The position numbers were made by a program, and so were the translations under genes. Under the pieces are notes generated by a model. That model was not told the origin of the DNA, ran no database searches, and worked only from the letters and a program-made list of their open reading frames with translations. DNA of 64,000 bases from Acanthococcus lagerstroemiae (Eukaryota > Arthropoda > Insecta > Hemiptera > Eriococcidae): NCBI GenBank assembly GCA_031841125.1, contig CM063114.1:37655574-37719573 (forward strand), given 5' to 3'. Shown piece by piece: positions 12,139 through 24,200 of the stretch (within the stretch, counting starts at the first letter, position 1; each line of letters begins with the position of its first letter).

Positions 12139-13405
12139 GAGCGGGGATGGGGGGGGGGTTATGCTTTTAGTGTATTGTAAGTGGAGGGGCTCAGCTCCTT
12201 ATTTGTACATATGCTATTCCGCCACAAGTCTCATTTGTAGCGTGTTATAGTGCCGAGGCTCTGTGCCTAAGATTTCGTCAATTAGACCACACGTTTTGAT
12301 ATATTGTGGAGTTACTTTCTGTGAACGGCAAGTTGTTTGGTGTTCCCAGCGGCCCACCAAAATAATGGTCCTATATAAACCACTCCGTTCAAAACCCATC
12401 ATAATGATGTATGATGAACTTGGTCGATTCTGAAAGGAATTAGAGCTGTTCATGGGTTTGCGAGTCCGCCAGAGGACCAATTGTTAATTACCGTCTACGG
12501 GGGTAATATTGCTGACTCTGAGTTGGAACGTTTGGAAGCCAAAAAGAAGCCGAGATAAATGAAAGACTTCTCGTCCAGCTTCTGGCTTCCAACTGGAATT
12601 GGCTACCGGCTTCTCGATTTGAGTCAGGATACGTAAAAACTTGCGGCTTCCACTTCCAGCTTCTTTCACATCCCTGGTTATGAGTGGCCAATATTATCAC
12701 AAGTGTCCAATATTATCCCAGTTGACGGTACTATATACGCTCGATTAAATGACAAAAAATAAACGGAACATTTATAAAAGGAATACCGCGCTGATCAAGT
12801 ACAAAAATTATAATACCTAATAACACATCGTGAGATCGAATCAGTGCTTGATCTGCAGTCAACAGAAATGGGGACTTCAAACGTTGGTAATAAGAATGCT
12901 CATTTATGGATTGGTCAAAAGTGGTACACGTGTTCTTCTCTTACCTTGTAGAACTAAAAATTAATTGCTCTTGAGCACTCCTAAAGAACCATCAAGAGAA
13001 AACCTATAAACAGCTCTATATTCCTTCCGGAATCAAGACCAAGTCTCATCTGTTATCCATCATCATGACAGGTCATTAATAGGATCATTCATTTGGAGAA
13101 TGATTAACCCTGTGTAACAGTTTGGATATATTTCGGATATTTTAACACTCTGTCGGGTACCTAATTCAGTTAATTCATTCTATAAAATGGCCAACAGGAA
13201 CGCCAACGCTAAACAACTTGCAGTTCACAAAGTAACTCCTCAATATCAAAACCGTGTGGTCTGATTGACGAAATTCTGAGCACCGAGCCTCGGTACTATG
13301 ACACGCTACAAATGAGACTTTTGGCAGAACAGCATAGGTACAAATAAGGGGCTTAGCCCCTCTGCTTTCAATATACTAAAAGCCTTTCCCCCTCTCAACC
13401 AAAAA
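12139..13405. repeat. Pair of about 215 bp inverted repeats (foldback-like unit)
   Basis: The left arm (12139-12352) and the inverted right arm (13193-13405) align almost throughout. Shared blocks, read in the left-arm direction, include CTTATTTGTAC.TATGCT, GTCTCATTTGTAGCGTGT, ATTTCGTCAAT.AGACCACA and GCAAGTTGTTT. The arms enclose about 840 bp, including the palindromic element at 12489-12730. This could be a foldback or long-TIR transposon, or two opposed copies of one repeat. No target duplication was found. Confidence 0.6.
12489..12730. mobile_element. Palindromic MITE, 'GGGGTAATATTGG' family, copy 1
   Basis: Begins TACCGTCTACGGGGGTAATA and ends with the inverted counterpart of TACCGTCAACTGGGATAATA. 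The right side adds a second inner CCAATATTATC block. The inserted middle is rich in repeated GGCTTCC/GGAAGC motifs. A related copy lies at 52330-52558. Confidence 0.6.
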
Positions 13406-14640
13406 ACTGAACAAATTATACGAACGAAAGAATTTTCAGAAATATTTTGATACTTGTCAGCCCTCCCATAAGCTCCCCTCCACCACTCCAGGTCGGCTAT
13501 TTGCATTTATGCGAAAGAGTAAGTCTCTCTGCAACCAGTCAGAATGCAACAAATCATCTTTTAAAGCGGATGGAGCCGACACAATTTGGTCAAAAGTCTC
13601 ACATGAGGCAAAATTTTGTTTTTATAAGTAAAAACTGTTGTCCGAAATCTCAAGTATATTTCGTCAATTGGGTATAGCTAGAGATGGACTCTACCTGTCG
13701 GTTTTCTTAATAAAAAACACTTTTACGAAATCACAAATGAAACACTACTCTCAAGTTACACATTTCTGTTCAAGCTATCATGAAAGAAGTGTGTCCAAGA
13801 TGACAGAGAGTATATGTTATATAAAGAGTGGGGAAAACTAACATTTTTAGCAAACTCTATCATCAGTTGTCTTTCATGGCGCTTAAACTCGTTCTTCGTA
13901 ATAACGTTTTCATATTTAGTCGAAAATGGTGTAACCCCCCCTTTAAACTCTTCCAGCTAGCCCTGACTTCAGTTTCTCAAAATGTGACGGTTCAGTGCGG
14001 CCATTTTATCACCTAAGTCTGACTCCAGAACAACACAAACTGATCCTATGATCTTTAGTGACGCACATCTCCATAAATCTCAATCTGAGAAGAAACCTTT
14101 GCGAATGCATTGAAAGATAATCTTAAAAATGACTGCAGGCCACCAATCTTATTGCCCAAGTATTTTGATGGTTTTTATCATCAGCTCACTGCCAATTGAA
14201 CTAGTAATGCTACCATTGTACTGTCAATTATATGCACCAGTTTGCATACCACCAATTCAATGTTATTCAAGTAGGGCCGTGTTACCACAAAATATTGCAA
14301 ACCTACTGCCAGTTTAGAGAACTAACTGACCATACTGCCGCTGAGCTTTGCCAGCTAGACCTTATAGATATGAACAGCATAATCAACACATCAAAGAAGT
14401 TGATGACTATTACATCAACAACAGTCAAAACAAGCCTTTTATTATAACTATTGACTGTTGTTGATTTTATACGCGCAAATAGTGGGGCGTAGCCTCTACC
14501 CCCCCCCCCCCCGAAAAGAAGGTTTCAAAATTATACCTATGAAAGAAATTTTAAAAGGTATTTAGTATAATTTTACCTTGTTAACTCACCATGAGCTTTC
14601 CACTTTAGGTCGGGTATTTGTGCTTATAATTAATTTCCAT
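13406..14640. repeat. Diverged direct repeats related to the inverted pair
   Basis: The block at 13428-13510 (GAAAGAA.TTT...CCAGGTCGG.TATTTG) recurs directly at about 14539-14625, with C-rich text upstream of both. A 15-bp poly-C tract lies near 14500. Several ORFs across this stretch have no recognisable domain. I read it as decayed repeat DNA. Confidence 0.4.
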
Positions 14641-17600
14641 CTTTTCTATTCAACTCTGTGCTAAGAATCAACAAATCAACAAAACTTTGTGATTATTACC
14701 TTTCATGATACCCGAATTGATAGTGAATAAAAATCTCAGCAGTACGATTTAGTGATACCTATGCATTTAACAAACATTCAATAGGTATCAATGTGAGGTC
14801 TACTGCCAACCCTCTGCTAAATACAGATAGTGTCAGACAGTAGACTAAAAATATTCTTACGTGTTCTCTTGGCAGTATATTTTGTTGGGCATCACGCAAT
14901 ATACTCTGCGGCATTTCTCTGCCAAGTTTTGACAGGGTCAATAAAAAATCAGTTGGTAGTGACATGATAGTATAACTTTTTTCTTCCTGATGAAAAAGCT
15001 CACAAAAATCTTCAAGGGATTATATAACCTGTGTTCTATCACTCTTCTCCTTGAATTACTGTAAGTTATACTTTTAAACCGCCTTGATTGTTGATATTGA
15101 TGTCACCCAAGTCATTTACAACCCATCAATCTTATTTCCACCACTATACTGAGTATTAGTTCACTTATATAGCTCACCATTTTCTTAAACAGGAATTGAA
15201 TAACAGTGTATTTTAAACCCCTTATTTAATTATTCAATAAAAACTCAAAAAAGAAATTAGGCTGAGGTCTATACATGTTCACATTGCTATAGCTCCATTT
15301 AAAATTCATCCTGTTATGTCTGTATATGTATAATATTTGGGATTTAGTGTTCGAGAATGGCCTTCCCATTGGGTATTTCAACTTATCGTTGAGGTGCATC
15401 TTTCAACTTGGGAGATGAGCCGAATACTTACTACGATGAGTATATGCTTTTCTTATCTTGCCACATATAAAGGAATTTGTTCATCTTTAGGTATACCTAT
15501 ACGTTTCGTTCTAATTGGAATGGTCTGTTACTCTCGCTATTTCGAACGGATTTTATCTCGAGAAGTAATGACAAAATATATGAATCAAAATGCCCCCCCC
15601 CCTCGGGACCAGCTTATTCTTGCACGCAGTTGATAAGTATACCGTGTCGTCTTCATACATTCAATGGAGACATTTTGAAATCTGAGGAATAGAATATATA
15701 GGTCAACATACAGGCTCACTCATTTTGTCTTACATTTTCCTATCCAACAGAAAATTCTTTCTGTTTTGAAATATTGAATGAATTTGATATCGTGCCGGTA
15801 GTATCTATATTATTTATGAGTGTTTATAGGTAGTAAAAACTCTGCTCTGGAATAGCCTTCACCTTTAACACTTTTACAGTTGCATTGGTGGTGGCCTGAC
15901 TCCGTTAGCTTGAATAAATATTTCTGTGAAAATCAATTTCCTAAAGTACCTAATGTCTAAAAAATTGCAAACACAATTTTGCAATCAATATGCCTATGAT
16001 GTATTTATATATATGTGTATACCAATATTACAGCTAATGCGTTCTTTGACGTTTTGTTATTTTATAAATTATGTAAATACAAATTAAAACAATAGAAGTC
16101 GATTCATTACTTTTACGCCCTGATAATTGACAGTTTTCATGAAAACATAATGCATACTCCTTATTTACAAAGAGAAAAAAGTTGAATGGACGCATGCGTG
16201 TATTCCGAAATAAAAATGGCTCAGGCTTATTTTTTTTTCTCCGAACTTCAACAATGTAAAATGATTTGACCGAGTTGGCGCATGTATATGCACTTGATAT
16301 TGACAATGAAGTAGCTCTACACATTTAATAAAGATTTCAAACGTAATGTGTAGGTACTTCACTTATACTTGGATCACGAGCGGATATCTCTATTACTCGA
16401 AAATTTCTACAACAGTTCGGGAAATACCGTTGATTATTTTTTAAATTTATTAACAAGCTCATTCAATACCTATATTCCGTAAATCTTGGCAGTAGAAAAT
16501 AAATATTAATTATTGAACTATTTTCAACTTTAGTCAAAAGTCTCCTAAATTATTTAAATTTTTTGTATGGCTCACAGCAGAAGTAACACAGGATTTATTC
16601 GCACCTGTCGCCATAAATAAATCAAAACTTTCAAAATTTTCGTAGGTAGTTTAGTTTTTAGGAAATTTCAGTTAGCATTAGACGTATGTATAGACGATCA
16701 TGGCGAGGCGTCAAGTTTTGGCATTATTTCATCCAATGATAATTTCGCCGGGATTTTTGAAAATGTACCAGATGCATTGGAAGTTGTTGATTACATCACT
16801 GTTCATTGCAACGGACGAGCCAGTGTTCGATTATATTGGTTTGTTAACGCTGCGAAGAACAAGAAGTTATGTGCGTTCTAGCCAGCCACGTGGCCCTCAT
16901 GCATTATCTCTTGAACTGCACATTTACATTTTAGTCAATAATCGAAACACCTGACATTTAAAGTTTATCCAATTATTGACATTTTGAATACCGACTATAT
17001 ATAATATCGTGTTCAGCGAGCACTTTTCTTAACAAATTTTTAGAAATTACAAAACTGTATTGAATATTGGGATATGGAAATAATTTATATAACTGGTTGT
17101 GTATAGGAACTTTTGAATTTTGAAAATCATTGGATGCAGATTTAAGAAAAATAAATTAGGAGCGTATGGGTTATTTGTGAAATATGAAAGTGCGAGAGAG
17201 ATCGCATAAATGGTTTATTCTGACAAGTTCATGATTCTAGACATTGCAGTATCATTTTGTGGGACATTATTTCTATCGTTCTTGCAGCGCAGAAGTTTAT
17301 AATATGCAGGTATATACTCGCTTTTCGAACAGCTTTTATTAAATATAGCTCATGACACATTTTCTATCATTTTTTTTCTTCTTGACTTTCAACATAATAA
17401 CGAAACTGCATAACATCAACACCTCAATAATTTCTCAACAGATTCATCACTACCATAAGCGGGGTAGCGACTTTTGGTCTCCGCAGATCAATGGCTAACT
17501 CATTTATGGCCAGTTATACAGGGCCGATTCAACTCTTAATCCGCGAGTTAAACCCGTCGATTTCGCGAGTTACAAAATGGATAAACTAGATTTAAAAGTG

Positions 17601-18674
17601 AGCTCATCGTTTAACTTGCCCTATATCAATTTTCCAATTTCAAATAAAAGTGGCGGGTACGCTTAAGTCAAAAATTTCACGGCTTGAAACATTCATGAAC
17701 TAATGTATTCGAACAGTTGTTTCACATCCTACAAGTACGAACGCAGTTCGAAAGGAAGAAAAAAAAACGTACAAATTCCCAATTATATTGATTGCAGGTG
17801 TTTCAAAATATACCAGCAAACCGGAGAAATGAATGGACTATTAATTGAAAGAGAGAAAAAAAAACAGAGACGGAGTCAGAGGGACCGGGGGGGGAGGCTT
17901 TGCACCTCCAAGATTTATGGAAGCACTCGAGAGAGAAACATTTAGAACCAGACATGAAAAAAATCTAATACCGAGGTTATCCGGTACTTTTTTGCTTGTT
18001 GAAACTTCCAGTTTTGCCTCAAATGCTCCTACACCTTTTCATGCAGAAAAGTGAGCGTAGAACTCGAACTCCATCTTCTCAGGTGCAAATCTGTAAGAAC
18101 TCTGTAGGAAACATCGTCCCTACTATGTTCCAATCAGATACCAAAAATTGGTTGCAAAATTATACAACCAAGCCACGGATACCGAAAATCAGTAGGTGCA
18201 CGAATCTGAAATTATTCAATTCCGTACAAAGATTATATATTACAAGTACACATTTAATTACAAGTAACAAGACAGAAACTTAAAAAGCGAATTGTACAAA
18301 TCTATGTTTAAAATAAATAGGAAAATTATTATCATAGAAGCTAAAAAATTATCAACAACTTTCTTTTTGATACAAACAGAATTACTATAAATCACTGCCA
18401 CTCAGTAATTTAGGAGTCGAAAATTTAACGTCCAATATTTCGCGGACAATAGCATCAAATCGGCTAAAGATAATATACCCAGCTCGCCTAACTGAAAAGG
18501 TTATGTATATCAAACGATAAACCGATAAAGCACATTTCCAATTTCATAGTAAATGAAAATAATGTTAAAAACAAAATAGAAAAAAAAAAGAAAGAAAAAA
18601 AAAGAAAGAAAAAAAAACATAAAGAAAGAAAAACAAAACAAAAAACAAATCAGGTACATAAAAATAGCAGTCAT
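14641..18674. other. Intergenic, nothing recognised except simple sequence
   Basis: Four kilobases of AT-rich DNA downstream of GID4. It contains a poly-C tract near 15593 and an A-rich (AAAG/AAAAC) stretch at about 18565-18650 next to the GID4 stop. A weak GGCC..TTATACAGGGC / GTTTAACTTGCCC inverted pair near 17500-17620 may be a worn relative of the MITE at 1260. No gene was found. Confidence 0.4.
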
Positions 18675-20299
18675 TCATCTGAATTCATAAATTTGAATAC
18701 TGTGCTCCGGGACATGATGTAAATTCAACGATTGATACCTGAAATACATTAAAAAGGGTTACATCGTGGACGAAATCAAAATCATTTTCCACGCAGCACG
18801 AGTACTTCAGCGTTGATAAGTCTCAAAATACCAGCGTATATAAAGCAAAAATTAATCAGTTCAAAAGACACCAATCGACAATATGCGTCACTGGAATTGC
18901 TACTGATGGTGAACAATAAATTATTCAACTATAACATGCAGAAGATAATTTATTTTACTTACCATTCGGAGTTTCTATGGTAGTAATATCCTTCAATAGT
19001 TGCAGCAGATTTTTGAAAACATATATAATAAAATCCGGCAAACGAAGCGCCATTTATGTCACGAATCGTGTGGTCTGGCACGAGAAAGTGTTCCTTCCAC
19101 CTCATATATACAAAATCACTAGCTTGCATGGCTTCGTAATCAAACGAGTCTGAGTTGAAATTCTTCGCGTACTGATAAAACGACGGAAATTTACCCTGGA
19201 AATTTGAAATAAAAACATAAAATTGTGTTCAAACGGAGCAGTGAAAATACTGTTATCTCATTTTCGATACATTGTTCTCACCAAAGAATAGTAGGAATTA
19301 AAGTTTTCTAGCTGTCATATCACAGAAATCATCATTCCGAATTGTTTGGTATTCGTCGGAGAAAAATTTGACCAGCAAATGACTTAACAAACATTCTTAC
19401 CCAGTGTTTCCTGTCCACATCCTCATCGGCATCCCATTTTCTCGTAAGAAACGGGTACTTTTTGCTAATTATTTCGCCGTCAAAAAATGTAGTTAACGTA
19501 GGGAATTCATCGGTTAGACCTTTAATTTTCAAATAACCGCACAAATACGAATTTTCTTCATCGACGTGCTGCAAAATATGAAAACCTTGTTAGTTAACAT
19601 CCAAATCACATGTAAAGGGTAATTAAGCGCACAATTGTAATTTTTTATGATAGAACTACTAATAATAAATCAGCCATTGATGTGGCACGTGATACTGAAG
19701 TGAACTTCATACAAACCGAAGTCAGCAGTTGATAAGGATGAAATGTAACTCAAGATTTCGAGTTCATTAGTGTTAAAATTAACGCCCACCAGCATAATAT
19801 TATCCATTACAAAAAAAGATACACATTCATGACTTTCCAAAATTGGTAAATTCTCAAATCCCTTTAGTAGAAGCGAATGTATGCGTATAAGCCAGGTATT
19901 TGGCTAGATAGATATAACTGTGATATAATTCTCCTCTTACAGTAAATACAGATAGTTTAGAGCTCTTGACTATGGCCTCTAAAAATTAATCACGACGTAG
20001 GAGAAACTCGAGAAACTCATGGGCTTACTCGGGGGATCGAATGCAGTCTAGAACGGTATGAACCAAACAGCAACAGTAGTCAATAGAAGGGGCGCAAAAT
20101 ATGAATTCGCTAACATTCTCAAGCTACTATGTACAACAACCAGTCAATTTACCTGTAAAATTACTTCCACTTCGTAGCTATTTCCTTTAGATTTTTGATG
20201 TCCTTGAAATCTAGAACCATTGTACAGAAGCGATCGAGTGATGCCAGGTTGTCCAGAATTCACAGGAGGTGGTGGAACTAATTCAACCCTTACGGGCAT
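18675..20299 (-). CDS. GID4: GID4, substrate receptor of the GID/CTLH E3 ubiquitin ligase
   Basis: GID4 folds into a beta-barrel that recognises N-terminal degrons (notably proline) and recruits proteins to the GID/CTLH ubiquitin ligase. Four coding exons on the minus strand join in frame to 203 aa: 20153-20299, 19401-19568, 18963-19195, 18675-18738, all with GT/AG introns. The start MPVRVE is the first in-frame ATG after an upstream stop and equals the internal MPVR of human GID4 that precedes the conserved core, so this form lacks the long human N-terminal extension. Visible landmarks are a VPPPPVN proline run (8-14), [20 protein letters not shown] (24-43, invariant in the family), [14 protein letters not shown] closing exon 2, [15 protein letters not shown], and a C-terminus ending IYEFR. 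Divergent from ELAC2. Function is from family knowledge; exon structure is read directly. Confidence 0.95.
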
Positions 20300-21287
20300 T
20301 ACTTCACTAATTACGTTGAAACTAAATAATACTTTCTGATTATGCAAATTTACAAATATTCAAAGGATGAAACTAAAATTTTTAACATTGCTGTTTCTGT
20401 TTGTTTTTGTTTGCAAAATGATTTTTAAAACTCAACACTGTCCAACTTTTTAGGGTTTTACTGTGCATCTTTACACGTGCGTTGTAGCGGTTGTCGTGTT
20501 GTGCCTTGTGTGGCCCGCAGGGCTACCAACTTCGGAAACGCTCGCAAGAACGCTGTAGGCTGTAGCCCCGTTCAGTGTTGTGTCCACTGTCCAGAACAGT
20601 CCAGAGATGAGGAATATAATCTGATCTTTTCCAGAAAGATCAATCACAGATCAGATCTCCAAGCAAAATAAGATCTGATCTACATACAATAAGTTTTTTT
20701 TTGGCGAAGAGATCAGATCATAGATTAGAATGAGGAGTTATCTGTCAAAAAGGCCACTGTCGAGCGGGGGCGCCTTTTTGCTTGCCTTTTTGCAGAGATG
20801 CTAGCTGATTTTCGAGTAGTTTGTGATCTTGCCCATCTTTGGGTTTTGGGTGCTCATTAGCGCTTCTACATTCCAGCATAGGTACAGATATCAGCCATTT
20901 TTTTAAAACACCTGGAAAGAAAATGGCGGCCTCGCTTCCTCAACTCCATAATATAGAGCATTTGTTATCATCCACTTTTTGTTATCATTCGAATTCTCAA
21001 ACCGGAGATCCTAGAACGTTTCGTGAATCATGAAATGAACATGCAACATGTGAAGTTTGTATCCAGTAATCCAGTTTCATCGCGCAGTTATCGTTCAAGT
21101 TTGGAATTATTTCCTGAAATAGCTGGAAATTTCATGAAGAACCCGTAGAGAAATTATTGAATTTTGCATAGGTTTGTCTCTGTGTGTCTACCTCGTTTTT
21201 TGTGCACCCATGAAGTTGACAGGAGTGTCTATTTGAATTTCATCATTTTGTGGTTATTTAGATTAATGAACTTTGAAAATCGCATAC
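20300..21287. promoter_or_regulatory. Divergent intergenic region between GID4 and ELAC2
   Basis: 988 bp between the two start codons. The GID4 side (about 20470-20600) is GC-richer than the surroundings and may hold its 5' UTR. At 20608-20728 a cluster of AGATCTGATCT-like half-palindromes (GATCTGATC, AGATCAGATC) occurs at least five times. This could be a regulatory motif cluster or worn simple sequence. No TATA element was identified. Confidence 0.45.
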
Positions 21288-24200
21288 ATGATCCATCGAC
21301 TAGTGGGAAGGATTATTTCAAATCCCAAGTTATTGTCAAAATTGGAATTTAGATGTTTGAAAATGCCTAAGGATCGGAGTTACATTCCTGATTTACAGAA
21401 AAATCGCCAAAAAAGTCGGGCGAGAAAGATTGAAAAGGCTGACGGCCCTGCTTATTTGCAGTTTCTCGGTAGTGGTGCTGTAGGTGCCCCAAGATCAGTT
21501 TACTTCTTCACTGATTACGGCAGGTAATGTGACTTTATGTTACCCCCCCCCCCTTACCGAATGTATGCCCGTTTACTCATCCTTGGAATATGGGCACGTG
21601 CCCGTATCAGCGTCATGTTATGTATCTCCGAGTACAAGAAATATATTGAAATTCGTTTCACTTCTGACAGATACATATTCAATGTTGGTGAGGGTACGCA
21701 ACGAATTGCCCATGAACATGGAGTTAAAATCGCTCGACTGGAACACATATTTATTACCTACCCGGTTTGGGAGAATATCGGTGGATTGCCTGGAATGGCT
21801 TTAACAGTGCAAGAATGTGGAGTTCCTGAACTCACGCTTCACGGGCCTGATGGAATTGTAAGCTAACATGTTGAAAAGAAATGTGTTATGGTACTAGTTA
21901 TAGAATGTTGTTGCTATCATAACTGCTCCTAATTATCCAATCCGTAGTAGTAATTAGACAGCGGGTTTTCTTAGATTAATCTTTTTGCTGCTACCCGAAG
22001 ATTTGTGATTCTCAAGGATTTGAAAATTAACACGGCAAAATGTGTTGCTGAGGTGCCGTATGAAGATCCAGTAGTTACTATTCATTATGTTCTTCTGAAA
22101 TCCAGCGAGCAATCCTCTGATGTTACTGAAAAGTAAGAGAACGTTGTCTAAACACAAGTATTGATTTCATGATAGTTTTTGATATCCAATGTCCTGAAAA
22201 TTTCTTAAATGTAATTTCAGAGCTCATAACTCCATGGTTGATGTGATTGAGAAATTCAAGGAAATTCAGGATGATATCGATTATTACGCTCACATGAGAG
22301 AAGGCAAACAGCCACAAATAAAAGACGATTCCTCGCTGACAGTGGCTGACAAAGTGTGTATGTTTGTAACAGGTAAACTGCTTGCTGTTGTATTATGGTC
22401 GAAAGAAGTAGTTTTTGAATCAATCATTCGTAATAATGTTGTATGAATAATAAATCTTAGGTTCGAGATCACCCATATCGATGTCGTATATTTGTCGTTT
22501 GAAACCTAAGCTAGGTCACTTGAGTTACAATGACTGCGTAGAAAAAAATGTACCGCCTGGACCACTTCTTGGTAAATTGAAGGCTGGTATAGACATCACC
22601 CTTCCAGATGGAACCATAGTTAAAGCAAGTGATGTGAAAAGTCCAGATGAACCTGGAGCCGTATTCATAGGTATTAGTTCATTCTATGATAAGTAGTTTG
22701 ATAATAGATTTGTTAAGTAGTAGAATTTTGAATTGATATTTTCTAATGATTGAAACCTGTTATTTCAGTTGTTGACTGTCCAGCTGATCACTTTTTGGAT
22801 TCTTTAGAAAATCATGAAGCATTCAGAAAGCACCAACGAGACGCTGCTGATAAGAATGATATTCCAAAGTATATTATTCATTTCACTCCATCGTCAGTAA
22901 TGCAGAATGAACGGTGCGTTTCCGTTTTGAAGAGTCTTATTGCATCCAGGTTTCACTTAGTCCGAACAGTTCGCTAACTTGAAACGTGCTGAGTGTCTAG
23001 GCATGTGTGGTCCTCCTTCAACAGAGGAAGAGGCACCATGTAGATGTTTTCTTATGACTGAACTGAAATATGATTAGTGCGGTGATAATTTTGCCGTATA
23101 AATTGAATTGTTAATATTCTACATTTTAGGTATCAGCGCTGGATGAAGCAGTTTCATGAATCAACCTTGCATGTCAATGCTAATGATAATAACACGTGTC
23201 TAGGATGCGTCGGTTCTCATGAAGCACAGTATAAATTGAATCTTATAGATTCGAAAGTATTTCCTCTGTTGAAAGACGATAGCATACCGTTGTTTAACAT
23301 TCCTGTTTGCCGATCTGAGTCCGAAGTACTTGATCAAATACTTGAGAAAGCTCGCTTGAAGTCCACGGATCCTACTTATGGTATCTTCACTCGTCTACCT
23401 ATTTATTCCTATTCCGTTGATACGTTTATTATGTTGAAGATCATTGGATAGAGACCATTTTCTCTATTGATAGTTCCGTCTGTCATCAATACTTTCAATA
23501 ATGATCCACTACCCAAATACTGTTACAGTTATACGAATTTGTTCTTTCATTTCTGTTATCAGATGATCGCGTTAAACGAAAAGATTTAAATCTACCGGAT
23601 CATATGGGAAATACTCTAAGATGTTTACCACTGAGAGATGTCGAGAATTCACGGTACTTTATTGCATTTTAATTTTACTACAAATTTGAGGAACATTCTT
23701 GTTCACTAAGTAATATTTCTGGCATTCCAGTTTTTCATTTCTATTGAATTCTATCGCTACCCTCTTCAATCATTACCTTGACTCAGATCGTAATTATGGT
23801 AGGAAACTTGAGCGAAAGAAATTAACTTTCTTGTATAGCCTTTCAGATTGTATATACCTCAGTCCCGAAAGTTACATATGGGAGGTTTTAAGAGATAAGC
23901 AATGTTCAGAAGAATTGCAAGTGCTGAAATCACGGTTAAATTCTATGCCTGAATGTGTTGAACGTCCATTTCCGCTTATCACGTTTTTAGGAACCGGCTC
24001 GTGCATTCCAAATAAATGCAGAAACACCAGCGGTATTCTGGTATCCCTAGCGTATGTATCTGCTTATTACCGCAGTAATGTTCGAAGTACAAATATTATT
24101 TTGTTTTCACGTTTTTTATATTTTTCGATAGTCATGATAGTCATATACTAATGGATTGCGGTGAAGGAACCCACGGGCAATTGGTTCGTCATTTCGGTCC

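Noticed and set aside
17496..17625. Possible second copy of the 1260-1390 MITE
   Set aside because: Ends only partly match and the arms are not collinear enough to define an element.
20300..20347. Upstream extension of GID4 exon 1
   Set aside because: The open frame has no ATG before MPVR and meets an in-frame stop just upstream, so the MPVR start is preferred.
23381..23451. Read-through of ELAC2 exon 7 to the stop at 23451
   Set aside because: Ending the exon at the GTATCT donor after 23380 gives the right phase into exon 8 and restores the family sequence; the extension is intronic.
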